Of a DNA stretch of 64,000 nucleotides, positions 34,601-43,759 are shown piece by piece (position 1 is the first letter of the stretch; the number at the start of each line of letters is the position of its first letter). The DNA is from Rhytidiadelphus loreus (taxonomy: Eukaryota > Streptophyta > Bryopsida > Hypnales > Hylocomiaceae), in assembly GCA_947034895.1 (NCBI GenBank), contig OX344761.1:39630863-39694862 (forward strand). Direction: 5' to 3'. Both the position numbers and the translations under genes were made by a program. The notes under the pieces were generated by a model, which was not told where the DNA came from, searched no databases, and saw only the letters and a list, made by a program, of their open reading frames with translations.

Positions 34601-35232
34601 TGCTCCATGTCTTTCCAGGCGAGACTCTCGTTACAGAAATGTGGACGGACAAAACTCACAACAGGTCATTTTCTCCTTTGTTGGTCTTTGATTTGTTGGG
34701 TTGTTGTAATGAATTGGTATTTTTCTTTAGCCCATGGATAACAGTCCAGTGGACCCTTGATCAAATCTGCCATTGTATCCACTAACGCATGGTTCAAACT
34801 AGGGTAAGGTAAGTGCACCTACTTCTGACCTCTTGCTAAAACCGACCCGTACAGATTCTTGCTTGAAATGACCTACCTCTATTCATGAGAGCCTAGGCTC
34901 ACTTTTGGGTACAATAGTTTGAAAATTCATAGTTTATTCATATGATGTCCAAAAAAATGCACAAGGGAATCTACAGTACTCTTGAACTTCCAACAAGATC
35001 CAACAAACAATTAGGCAATTTAGGAATAGAAGCAATGCTCCATTGCTTCTTTGTAACTTCGTTGCCAATAGACACTGAATCGAAATTGGCGATGTGCGAT
35101 GTGCTTTTGGAGGTTTGACTTCTTGCATCGTTTTGAAATTGCAGGGTAGACTACAAGTTGAAGGTGAAGGAGCGAAACAAGGTTGTTTTGTCTGGAAGTT
35201 TAATCCTCTCCCCAACCATTTCGAGGTTGTGA
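31686..35232 (+). CDS. ECH2: Peroxisomal 2-enoyl-CoA hydratase 2 (MaoC family)
   Basis: Ten exons join in frame to 315 residues: 31686-31742, 32382-32516, 32651-32721, 32931-33003, 33199-33238, 33354-33426, 33782-33941, 34159-34229, 34485-34664 and 35145-35232. The enzyme hydrates trans-2-enoyl-CoA to (R)-3-hydroxyacyl-CoA in peroxisomal beta-oxidation of unsaturated fatty acids. Residue order matches the double-hotdog plant ECH2: RDVALYALGVGA near the N-terminus, LLLHGEQYLEIYKPLP, FLRGAGGF, then the hydratase-2 signature YRLSGDYNPLHADPAYA (catalytic Asp and His), FPRPILHGLCTLG and FPGETLVTEMW. The C-terminus SRL is a type 1 peroxisomal signal. Length agrees with the roughly 309-residue Arabidopsis protein. 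Intron 7 begins GC at 33942, a GC-AG intron. Intron 6 carries a TTAA-bounded element and intron 9 a dispersed repeat. Confidence 0.95.
33437..33634. mobile_element. Short TTAA-bounded MITE in an ECH2 intron
   Basis: Bounded by TTAACCCCCAAGTGCCCAAA and the complement of TTAACCCCTTAGTGCCTAAC, with TTAA at both edges. The 198 bp element fills much of intron 6 of the hydratase gene. It begins ten bases after the donor and leaves an open path to the acceptor at 33781. Confidence 0.65.
34918..35045. repeat. Dispersed repeat in ECH2 intron 9
   Basis: Third copy of the repeat also seen at 29515-29650 and 30138-30270 (TTCATAGTTTATTCATATG, AACTTCCAACAAGAT, AATTAGGCAATT). Class unknown. Confidence 0.5.
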
Positions 35233-37034
35233 GGTGATCAGCGTAAATCTGTCAATTGTGTAGGATTTCACCTTTTAGCAGCACAGCACAGCACAGCACA
35301 GTTCAGTAGGACTTTGAAATCTAGTATTTTATTCTCTTTGTTAGAAGGCAATAGGTGCCCTTGTGAAAACCAGATAGTGGAACTTGTAGCCAAAATAACT
35401 CATGATGTGAATCCTACTTGTCCATATGAAATTAGTTATTGAAGACTTCAGAGCATCGTTTTCTGTTAAGTTTAGCCGAAGCTGAATTTCCTTGTAGATC
35501 GAGTTCTACGGTATTTTTGTTCCTTTTGATTGCGAAATGTTTTTAGCATTTGTCATCCACTCTAATTCTACGCAGCAGTTCTGATGATTCAAAATGTTTC
35601 TAATTTCTGCATAGTAGATCCTGGATGATAAGTTTTGGGTTTCAATCATCCAATACTCATACGATTTGCGGAGGTGAGGCTTCATTGCCAGACTGCTATT
35701 GCTTGAACGCACGATGAAGACTTTAAAAACAAGCACTTTTTATTAGAGTTTACCCGGAAAGGACATTCACTTGCCTAGGGCAGCCCCACGGAGAATAAAA
35801 AATCTCCTTAAAGTGGGGTTTGGGCTTGTTGCTTGTCCAAAGTTTGTGTGGTCAAGGAATGCAATAGTGAATAGTGCTTTGACTTTGTAGCCTAAATGCA
35901 GTGCTTAGCTAGCCATGTGTAGTCTTGAAGTGAATTAGTAGGTTGATATATTCCAAAATAGGTTGAAGATTTCCAAGAGGCAATTGTGTCAATTCAGATT
36001 GAGAGGAAATAAGAATCATTGGTGGCTTTTGGGTGACATCTAGCCATCCTTTGTGTACCACAATGTACCATAGAAGATCAAGTGTCATGGAAGGACCACT
36101 AAAGTGTGGGCCATAGACAACATTAATCCTTAAAGGACATTTGAGGTCCTAGGAGGGTTGTCCAAATTCAAATTTCAAAATCTTTCTTAAATGGACATCA
36201 TGTAGTTGTTCAAATGACCAATCAATGATGACCTTTTGTCCTCCTCAAGGTCATGAGCAACCTCAAAAGCCAGTACTATAAGTTCAAATTGTGATTCAAT
36301 ACCAAAAAAGTTCTCATCTAGGTGAGTATTGGAGGAATTTTCTTGAATATTCTCTAAAAACTCAACCCCTCGGATTAGGTTTTTTCATTTTTATTTCAAT
36401 GTCCAGAAAGAGTGCTACAAAATATTGAATTTGTTTGAAATAGATTGTAATGTCCAAGAACCCAAATCTACCTACTTTTTTTGGTTCTAGAATCTTTTGT
36501 GGCCAAACCTAACATTATTTTGGTGTTTAGGTTATTTGTGATCACAAGAGAAATCCAACCCAAGTTGTTTTGTAATTTTCCGACACTCAATTTATATATT
36601 GTGAATTTTCAAAGTGGAAAGCATAAGATACCTATGCCCCCAAACTCCCCTTAAATGGACACTTTTTAAACACAAATTGTTTCAACTTTCATTGGTTGCT
36701 CTTGAAAACAAGTGGCAATTTGGAGGGGCCATATAATAGTTGGCGGAGAAGACACAAAATTGGGATTAGAGTACCTACTTTAATAGTTATTTGCAATACT
36801 CTCAAAGGTAGGATGACCTAAGTATGGACAACCCTTTGGTCATTGCATAACACATGTTTAGACTTATCAAATTCAAATTTAAAAGTTGCAAAAGAACAAC
36901 AAATAGGGAATATTTCACATGTATGTTTGTCAATTTATTTTTGAAATAAAATGTACATTCTAGGTGGTCAAAACAAACATATATTGCTTTATATTTGTTG
37001 TTCATAGAAGGGACTATTCTTGTCCTTTTGGATG
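35233..37034. other. 3' region of ECH2 and AT-rich spacer
   Basis: The first few hundred bases are probably the 3' untranslated region; a CAGCACAGCACAGCACAG run lies at about 35279-35300. No other gene is seen. Partial TTAATCCTTAAAGGAC motifs near 36125 hint at a decayed TTAA-bounded element. Confidence 0.4.
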
Positions 37035-38161
37035 CTAGTTGCGGCCTAGAATATCATTTATTCTAATGTAGCTTTTATTATCAATTAACCATTCTTTCCG
37101 CACTATTACGAGATTTTGAATGGAAATTTGATGTCCAAGCAACAATTTTGTAATAAATGACACATTTTGGCTTTGAATTTGCAAAGTATAAACTAGATGA
37201 TTGATGGATTGAACCATTTCATTATTCTTAGCAATTATGTAGTAACTATTGTATTTCAAATGTAGTACTTGTATAAAATATCTAGCAAGTAATGCTTTTC
37301 TAGTATTGACATAATATTGTTTATTGTTGAAGTCTAGGTTGCATATCTTGAAGCCATAGTAGTTCATGATGTAGGCAAGTTGAATGCAAATATTATTAGC
37401 TAATTGCAAACTCCGTATATCAAAGAAGTTGTCATAACACCAAGTAGAATCTTCACCATTTTGTTTCTTAGCATGGAATACATTAAAAAAGTGTGAAGTG
37501 ATCACCATCAATGTGGAAAACTTGAACTTTTGCTTCATCAGCTAATTTTTGAGCATTTCTTGTTTGAAAAAAGCAATTTGGAGCTGAAAACATTGTAACA
37601 ACATAAACAATTTTTGTGGAACAATTAAATTTGGGGCTAACCACTAATATCTTTGTCATTTGTGGATCCAAGGTGAATTCATCCATAATCTGTCCTAGCT
37701 TTGTCAAATTTGCATCTTCATCAATTGCCTCTAAACTAAGAAGTAACTCAAGAGCTGCGGCAAGTGTTTGTGGTGAGCATTAGCAAATCTATATAGTCAA
37801 AATGTACCAAATTATATACATATAACTTTTTGTGAGTAAGTATTGCTTTTGCCAAATTTGATCTTAGAATTTTAGGGCAGATTTGTGCTTGTATGTTGAG
37901 GTAAGAGATTTTAGTATAAAGTCTAGAGCACATTCCAAATTGAGTATGGTTGGCACGTCCAGCTCTTTGATCATGACTAGTTTTATAAATTGGAATAACT
38001 ACAAGTGATTCTCCACAAATTTGAGGATTACATACGTTTTGTTTGACAAAACTAGGATCATCCACAAAAACTATACCTTCAATAGTTATTGAAACTTTTG
38101 CAATATTTGTAGATACAACAATCTTTCTACCAAGAACTACATTAGAAATCTTTTGTTGCAT
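37035..38161 (-). pseudogene. Broken DEAH-box RNA helicase copy (PRP43/DHX15-like)
   Basis: Minus-strand frames spell the C-terminal half of a spliceosomal DEAH-box helicase. They begin at motif V (GRKIVVSTNIAKVSITIEG, normally ending TSLTIDG). A damaged motif VI follows (QRAGRANHTQFG instead of QRAGRAGR.RPG), then the winged-helix/ratchet region (ILRSNLAKAILTHKKL, then TKLGQIMDEFTLDPQM) and the OB-fold (FHIDGDHFTLF, WCYDNFFDIRSLQLANN, YYVNTRKALLARYFIQV). Two frameshifts interrupt it, near 37750 and near 37485-37490. The motif VI Arg needed for ATP hydrolysis is lost and the N-terminal half (motifs I-IV) is absent. No introns appear across regions that are normally split, so a 5'-truncated retrocopy is likely. 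I found no poly(A) tail or target duplication. Confidence 0.8.
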
Positions 38162-39073
38162 GTTTAAGTTTTTTATTTTTGTAGTTGTATTTTATATCAT
38201 ATTAGTTACATACTTACCAAATTTCAAAAGTAGAAGAGGCATTTTGTACATGCTATCCGAATATGCTCAAATAACTTTGGGCAACATAATTTTTTATTTG
38301 TGTATCAAATTGAAGAAAAAATTACAAAGGGGATACATCTCCATACCTTCTCCCAAATTTTTAGAAAGATCAATTGAAAATCAACTTCATTGAACCTATC
38401 TAAGTTTTTGAAAACTCCTATGGGAGCCTATTGTCTTTTAGAGTTAATTGATTCACTACGGGCCCTTTAAGCCCAAAGGTGCCTAGAATTGTAGTCAAGC
38501 CTACTTTTTGAGATGGGTTTGACTACAATTCTAGGGGGATTTTAAACTAGTGCACTTTTATGTCACAAAGGACCAAAAGATTGTACACATCATTCTCTCC
38601 CTTTGGACCTAACATCTTGAGAGTATAGTAAAATCTTTTGGTCTTCTCAAGTTTGGAAGCTCTAATTTGTTGAAAGGCTTGCTCTCCAAATCTTCTCACC
38701 TCATGTTTTACCTTTAGTCAAAAGAGGCCTTAACCCCTAAAAGAGCATGGTTTCAAATTTTGAACACAAACACATCTCAAAAATACAAAAAATTAATTTG
38801 ATTTCTCATCCATCGTTTTCGAGGATTCTTGTGCTAGATTTTAACGTTTGAACAATATAGATTTTGAAGATTTTGCTTTGTAAATATTCTATAATTTAAA
38901 GGATACTAGTACTCTTGTAGTTGTGGCCTTAAAAAATAACATTTTTAGCTCAAAAAATGACCTTTCAAAAATGACTTGAATAAAGAAGTAAAATAAAAAT
39001 CTTAAAAAATCAATAGGATTGAAACTTGACATTTTGCACATAAAAGAAAAAAAGTCTTATAAAAATCACAAAC
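38162..39073. other. AT-rich spacer, no gene seen
   Basis: Contains TTAACCCCTAAAAGAGCATGG near 38731, a lone terminus related to the TTAA-bounded elements; its partner end was not found. No gene. Confidence 0.4.
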
Positions 39074-39336
39074 CATTAGAAGATTTTTCAAGCCAAAACA
39101 AGACTGTGAGTTCCCAAGCATTCCCAAATAGTAGGGAACATTGGGAATTGTGCCATAGCAATGATCTAATATGGCCGTGACTGTGCCAAGTTAGCTTCTA
39201 TTAATTAATTAATTAATAATTAAATAAAAAAATATTATTTTTAAAATGATTTTTTAATATTTAAATTTTTTTACTGTTCCCAGGGCAGTGAACTGGCCCA
39301 AAACGGCCCTCCCTTGCTTTGGAATCTCTTCTAATG
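39074..39336. mobile_element. CATTAG-family element, copy 6
   Basis: Starts CATTAGAAGATTTTTCAAGC, then GAGTTCCC. Ends GTTCCCAGGGCAG, then CCAAAACGGCCCTCCC and CTCTTCTAATG. The AT-rich centre (TTAATTAATTAATTAA) matches the family plan. 263 bp, non-coding. Confidence 0.65.
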
Positions 39337-39607
39337 ATTCAATGTATAATTGATTTTAGAAGGAATTTTCAATTTTTGGATTCACTGAATATAATTGAAA
39401 AACATTGGTTTGTATGGAAGTTGATGAATAATTACAATCTATAGATCAAATTTTACAACTATTGTTTGGAAGCCATTATTAAATTATTATTCAAAATTGT
39501 ATTTTACTCCATCTAATATTTCTTTGCAATCTTTTGAATGAAGACTACCCACTTGCACTTCATTGAGATCCCTAAGTTATACGATGGAATTTGTGGAGCA
39601 AAGTATT

Positions 39608-39749
39608 TTAACCCTTAAATGACACTAAGGCCAAAAAGTGGTTGATAGATGACTTGACTTGACTATTAAGTGTAGAAACAAAGAATGCACCTATTGGTTC
39701 AATGTTCCAAGCATTTTGATGACTACCTTAGTCACAAGGGGCACATTCT
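39608..39749. mobile_element. Probable small TTAA-end fragment
   Basis: Begins TTAACCCTTAAATGACACTA and runs to GACTACCTTAGTCACAAGGG just before the next TTAA element at 39750. Shared blocks with about 49985-50090 and 14454-14574 (TTGTAGAAACAAAGAATGCA-like and CTATTGGTTCAAT) suggest a repeat subgroup. Boundaries are uncertain. Confidence 0.4.
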
Positions 39750-40728
39750 TTAACCCCTAAACGCCCTAGGGGACCAAAAGTGTCCTCGCATAGTTTCAAG
39801 TCCAATCCAAAGTGATGTAACTCTTGCATGCGATGTCCAAATTCAATAAAACTTGTTGAGAAATTTGTACTCTCTTCTCTAGATTGTGTCATAAAATTTT
39901 CAAATCAATTCAAGATTTTCTGATTTTTTGCAAGTCAATCGAAGTTCACAAGTCCAATTTGAGTTCACCAAATTGCATTTGATGGCTACAACCTTTGGAA
40001 CTTGTATCTCCTTCATACAATGTTTGTTTCAATAAAAATTCTTAGGCTATGTTACCCTTATAGTCTAATTATTATGGTAAAATTTCCATGTCAATCCAAG
40101 TTGTTTTGAATGTTTGTGAGCAATTCAAAATTCAAAATCCTGACATTTTTGGATTATAGTGAACTTTGGCGCTTGTATCTTCTTCATATAGTGTCCGTTT
40201 TCAATCAATTTTTTTTTAATAAAGTTGTGCATACTAGTCTAGTTGGTGTGGATAAAATTTCATATCAATCTAAAAAGTTATGAGTGACTGAGAAGCATTT
40301 TAGTAGAAGGGGGGTCAACCTCAAATGTGTTTTTTGTAATTTTTCTTGCAACTTTTTGACATTTCAAAGACATTTTGTAGACACAACGAGTCAATTGAAT
40401 GATGTTTCTTTTTACCATTTGTTTGTATGCTAGTTTTGAATCACTCTATAGTTTTAAGTTTTTTCTTTCAAGTAGGTTTAGAAATTGAATTCCACCTCCA
40501 AGTGTGTTGCTAGGAAAATTTCAGCATCCTTTTTTCAACACTAAAACATTACAATCTTGCAATCTATGTGGCCAAATGACTCCAAATTTGATTCATGTCA
40601 TCTACAACACGTACACTACAAGATTATATGGTTGAGATTTCTACACCTTAGTGATATTTAGATTTATAAAACTTTAAAAGCAATGACATCCTTAAATCCC
40701 CAAAAGGCCTTAGGCTTTTAGGAGTCAA
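39750..40728. mobile_element. TTAA-end element, larger diverged copy
   Basis: Left end TTAACCCCTAAACGCCCTAG. The right end complement is TTGACTCCTAAAAGCCTAAG, an imperfect match to the shared terminus. The 979 bp are AT-rich and contain internal near-repeats around AGTCCAATCC and TCAATCCAAGT. No transposase frame. Confidence 0.5.
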
Positions 40729-41246
40729 GATTTAAATAAGGTTCACTTTACACCTAGAGGCCGGGCCAATTTGTTGTGTAAGAGGCCTGAAATCCTCACT
40801 TCTGATTGGCCAAAAGGTTGAAATCGACCTAAACCTAATTTCAACAAGAGGCTGAGCCAATTTGGTAGATTGAAAGTTTTAATTGAAAAAGGTGTGACCT
40901 GACATGGCCCGAGGTCTTTGAATTGAGTGCACCAAAAATGGAGGGCCAATTCTTGGGGCCAATGTCAAATTTCAACCAAGATGACATTCTTATATAAAAA
41001 TTTATTGTTGGAATTTCAGCTTGTTCTCTGTTTAGAGGCCTTATTGAGCTTGAATCACCTTTTTTGTTGGAATTTATAGCTTGTTCACTGTTTTAGACCC
41101 TAATCAAGTTCGAATCACCTTTATCTATTATGATTTCAACCTCTACATGTAATGTGTTGATGTAGATACTTGGTTAAAGTTGAGATAAGACATTGCACAA
41201 GTAATCAAAAGTTTCAGGAAGTAAGCTTGTATGTTGCTTGAATAAC
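40729..41246. other. Spacer, no gene seen
   Basis: Two short related phrases (TGGAATTTCAGCTTGTTCTC and TGGAATTTATAGCTTGTTC) repeat within 41010-41090. No gene or element ends recognised. Confidence 0.35.
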
Positions 41247-41504
41247 TGAATCCCTAAAAGCCCGAGGGGTTTGAACAAAACACAAATGTATTATAAAATA
41301 TAAATTCTATAACTTTTTTGAAGTTTGCATCAAAAAAGATAATGTGAAGCATGAAAAGTAGAAAGTATCCGTACGGTCAAAATTTTAAAATTATTTTTAG
41401 ATTCTCTTCAAATGAATTTTGAAGATATAACTTCAAATTATTTAAAATTATGCCCAAAGTCGGGCATCGACCATGAAATGGCCGCTCGAGCGCTTAGGGG
41501 TTAA
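41247..41504. mobile_element. TTAA-end MITE, 258 bp
   Basis: Left end TGAATCCCTAAAAGCCCGAG. The right end complement is TTAACCCCTAAGCGCTCGAG. It belongs to the same terminus class as the elements at 3.9, 4.75, 33.4 and 51.6 kb. Non-coding. Confidence 0.5.
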
Positions 41505-41953
41505 TTGAATAACACCCATATAATTGCCTATCCACAAAAAGAGTACTCCGGTCATATATCCAAAAGCTCCTTGTCCTCCTAAAAGCACTACCCTCTCCAA
41601 CCATTACAACAAAAACCACTACCATAATGTTGATGCAAAACAAGTTCTTGCAAAATTGCAACAACCGCCATGACATGTTGCACAACTATAAAGAACACAA
41701 GAGCCACTAAGACCTTTTGTCTTTGTTCATCCATCTTGTACAAATGGCAATGAAAAGAGAGAGAAAAGGGCTGGAATTTACTAGATTTATTGAATCAGCC
41801 TGGCTTCTTGGCCCCAAGGCCTTTACATATGGGAGGATCAGCCCCTATTATAACCATTATTATGATGAATAGTTGAGGCTGGCCTCTAGCCCAAAAGAGG
41901 TTGAAATTTGTTGTTACTGGCCTCAAGAAAAATTGTAACTTAAGATGTAAAGC
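41505..41953. other. Spacer, no gene seen
   Basis: No feature recognised. A short minus-strand frame at 41494-41685 overlaps the MITE end and is not supported. Confidence 0.35.
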
Positions 41954-42179
41954 GGCTAGGGTGAACTGACCCCCTCGCTCGGCCCTGCGGGCAAACCCTG
42001 GAATTATTTATTTTTCGCACATGAACTTTTTTGCAAAATTTTAATTCATTTTTGCGATTAGAAACCCCAAATTCGTCAAAGGAGGTCACGAGTATACCCT
42101 AGAACGGCCCAAATTAAAGGGCTTTTTTTTTACATGCACTCCTGGTAAGGCCGAGCGAGGGGGTCAATCCACCCTGATC
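41954..42179. mobile_element. 226 bp hAT-like MITE, copy 2
   Basis: Same length and over 85 percent similar by eye to 25694-25919, including CAAACCCTGGAATTATTTAT and GAGTATACCCTAGAACGGCC. The ends are GGCTAGGGTGAACTGACCCC and the complement of GATCAGGGTGGATTGACCCC. The flanking 8 bp are not an obvious duplication, so the insertion is older or rearranged. It ends about 120 bp upstream of the PTEN leader. Confidence 0.75.
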
Positions 42180-42260
42180 CCCTAAGTCTTCACGTTTTTG
42201 AAATCTCGAGGTCATTAGTGGAGGTTAAGACCCTTACCCACCGGGTATGCCAAAAATGAT

Positions 42261-42281
42261 ATACCCGTCCCACACGGGTAT
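42261..42281. promoter_or_regulatory. Inverted repeat in the PTEN promoter
   Basis: ATACCCGT at 42261-42268 and ACGGGTAT at 42274-42281 form a perfect 8 bp dyad with a 5-base spacer. A further GGGTAT lies at 42243. Such a dyad can bind a dimeric factor; no factor is assigned. Confidence 0.35.
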
Positions 42282-42378
42282 CCACCCACCGTCGGACAAG
42301 GAGCACCCAAGACCGTGAGGGAGCGGAGGAATGGGGCCCTATCAGCAGGAGCATCAGACGTTGTTGTCAGCGATCCAA

Positions 42379-43719
42379 GTAAGTGCCTTCGTCTCTCTCG
42401 GGGACTGATCTTCTCTATCTTGGTCTCCTGTTACTGCAAAATCTTCGCCAGATCCAAGCCTCTTCTGCCCCTGCTCGATCCGCCACCTTCACGTACGTCG
42501 CTGTTCTCTCCTGTTTACTTCTTTCGCCCCCTCATTTCGTCACTTGTGCTCTGAGATCCGTCACTGGCAAGCCCAAACCCTAGAGCCTCTGTTCTTCCAA
42601 TGTGTCAGTTTTGATTTGGTTTCGAGGTCGTGTCTTTTTTTTTCTTTTTTTTTTCCTCTTTTATACTGCTGCCTGAATTTTTATTCCGAAATTGGGACGA
42701 CCTGGTGTGATTTAGATTTGTAAGGGATGAGGTAGGGCTGCGTGGAAGGACATTCTCATCCCTTTACTCTGGCTGCTTGCAGTCTCAAAGACTGTGACTG
42801 AGACATTTCGTCACTTGTGCTCTGAGATCCTCTCTTGGCAGGCCAACCCGGTCCCGGAGCCCTAGAGCCTCCGTTTTCCGAATGTATCAGCTCCGAATTC
42901 GCTTTCGAGGTCGTCTCCGGGGATGTTTCTCTCTAATGCAGTGCTGCCTGGAACTTTTATCGAAATTGGGAAGACCTGATGTCATTTTGATGTTTGTGGG
43001 ATGAGTTAGGGCTGCGAGGAAGGACACGCTCTTCTCTTTTCTCTATCTGCTTGGTGTCTCCAAAACTATGACTTAGATTGAATGTTTGACAACTTGATAA
43101 TAGTGTCACAAGTGTACTGGATATCCTAGAGAAGGTCTTATCATAGAGATCTGAGGGGAATTAGTTTGTATGGGGAGTGGAATGTCCACCCCTTCGTAAA
43201 ACCCTAGAGGTTTCTGTTTAGAAAGGATCAGTTTAGTTTAGTTTTTTCCTTGTGTGATTTTGCTTGATTTGCGAATTGTGAATTTTGATTCTGGGGTGAC
43301 TTTTATGTATGGGGTACGAGTTAGAACTGCGAGGGAGGAATTGGGGAGTAGAATGCGGGGAGGACAGGGGAGGCATCTGGCGCAGAGGGTTCGGAAAACC
43401 TAATTCCCCCCCCCCCCCGAATGTGCTGTGTGGTGATGCAGACGCAGGTAGAAGGGACTCGGTTGCTGTTGATGGGAAGGATTCATTGTGGTGGTTCGTG
43501 TTTGTGATCTCGAGATAGGACTTAAGAGAAGCTGTGCGGTTGGTTAAGGTGAGAGATGGACCTTGGAGATTTCCTGAGGCATTGTGATTTTGGATGTTAC
43601 TTCCTATCAGAAGCATTGTTTTGGTGCAGAAATGTAGAATTTAGAAACAGGGGATTGTAACTGAGAAGGAATGTACGATCCAGAGGATTTGATTTGTTTT
43701 TGTGTCGTATTATTTTCAG
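42379..43719 (+). other. Leader intron of the PTEN gene
   Basis: The donor GTAAGTGCC at 42379 follows a short GC-rich untranslated exon ending GCGATCCAA. The acceptor TATTATTTTCAG ends at 43719, 40 bases before the ATG. At 1341 bp it is the longest intron of this gene, and it contains a tandem duplication. Confidence 0.5.
42534..43076 (+). repeat. Tandem duplication of 271 bp in the PTEN leader intron
   Basis: Copies 42534-42804 and about 42805-43076 both begin ATTTCGTCACTTGTGCTCTG. They share CCCTAGAGCCTC, TTTCGAGGTCGT, TGCTGCCTG, CGAAATTGGGA and AGGGCTGCG.GGAAGGACA. A weaker third relative runs from about 43199 to 43340 (AACCCTAGAGG, GGGTACGAGTTAGAACTGCG). Confidence 0.8.
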
Positions 43720-43759
43720 CGTCTTCTGCGTTCATTACTGTTGAATCAAGCTCGCCACG

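Noticed and set aside
43233..43616. 127-codon minus-strand frame
   Set aside because: Lies in the PTEN leader intron opposite a C-run and repeat. Composition is low-complexity Ser/Pro/His.
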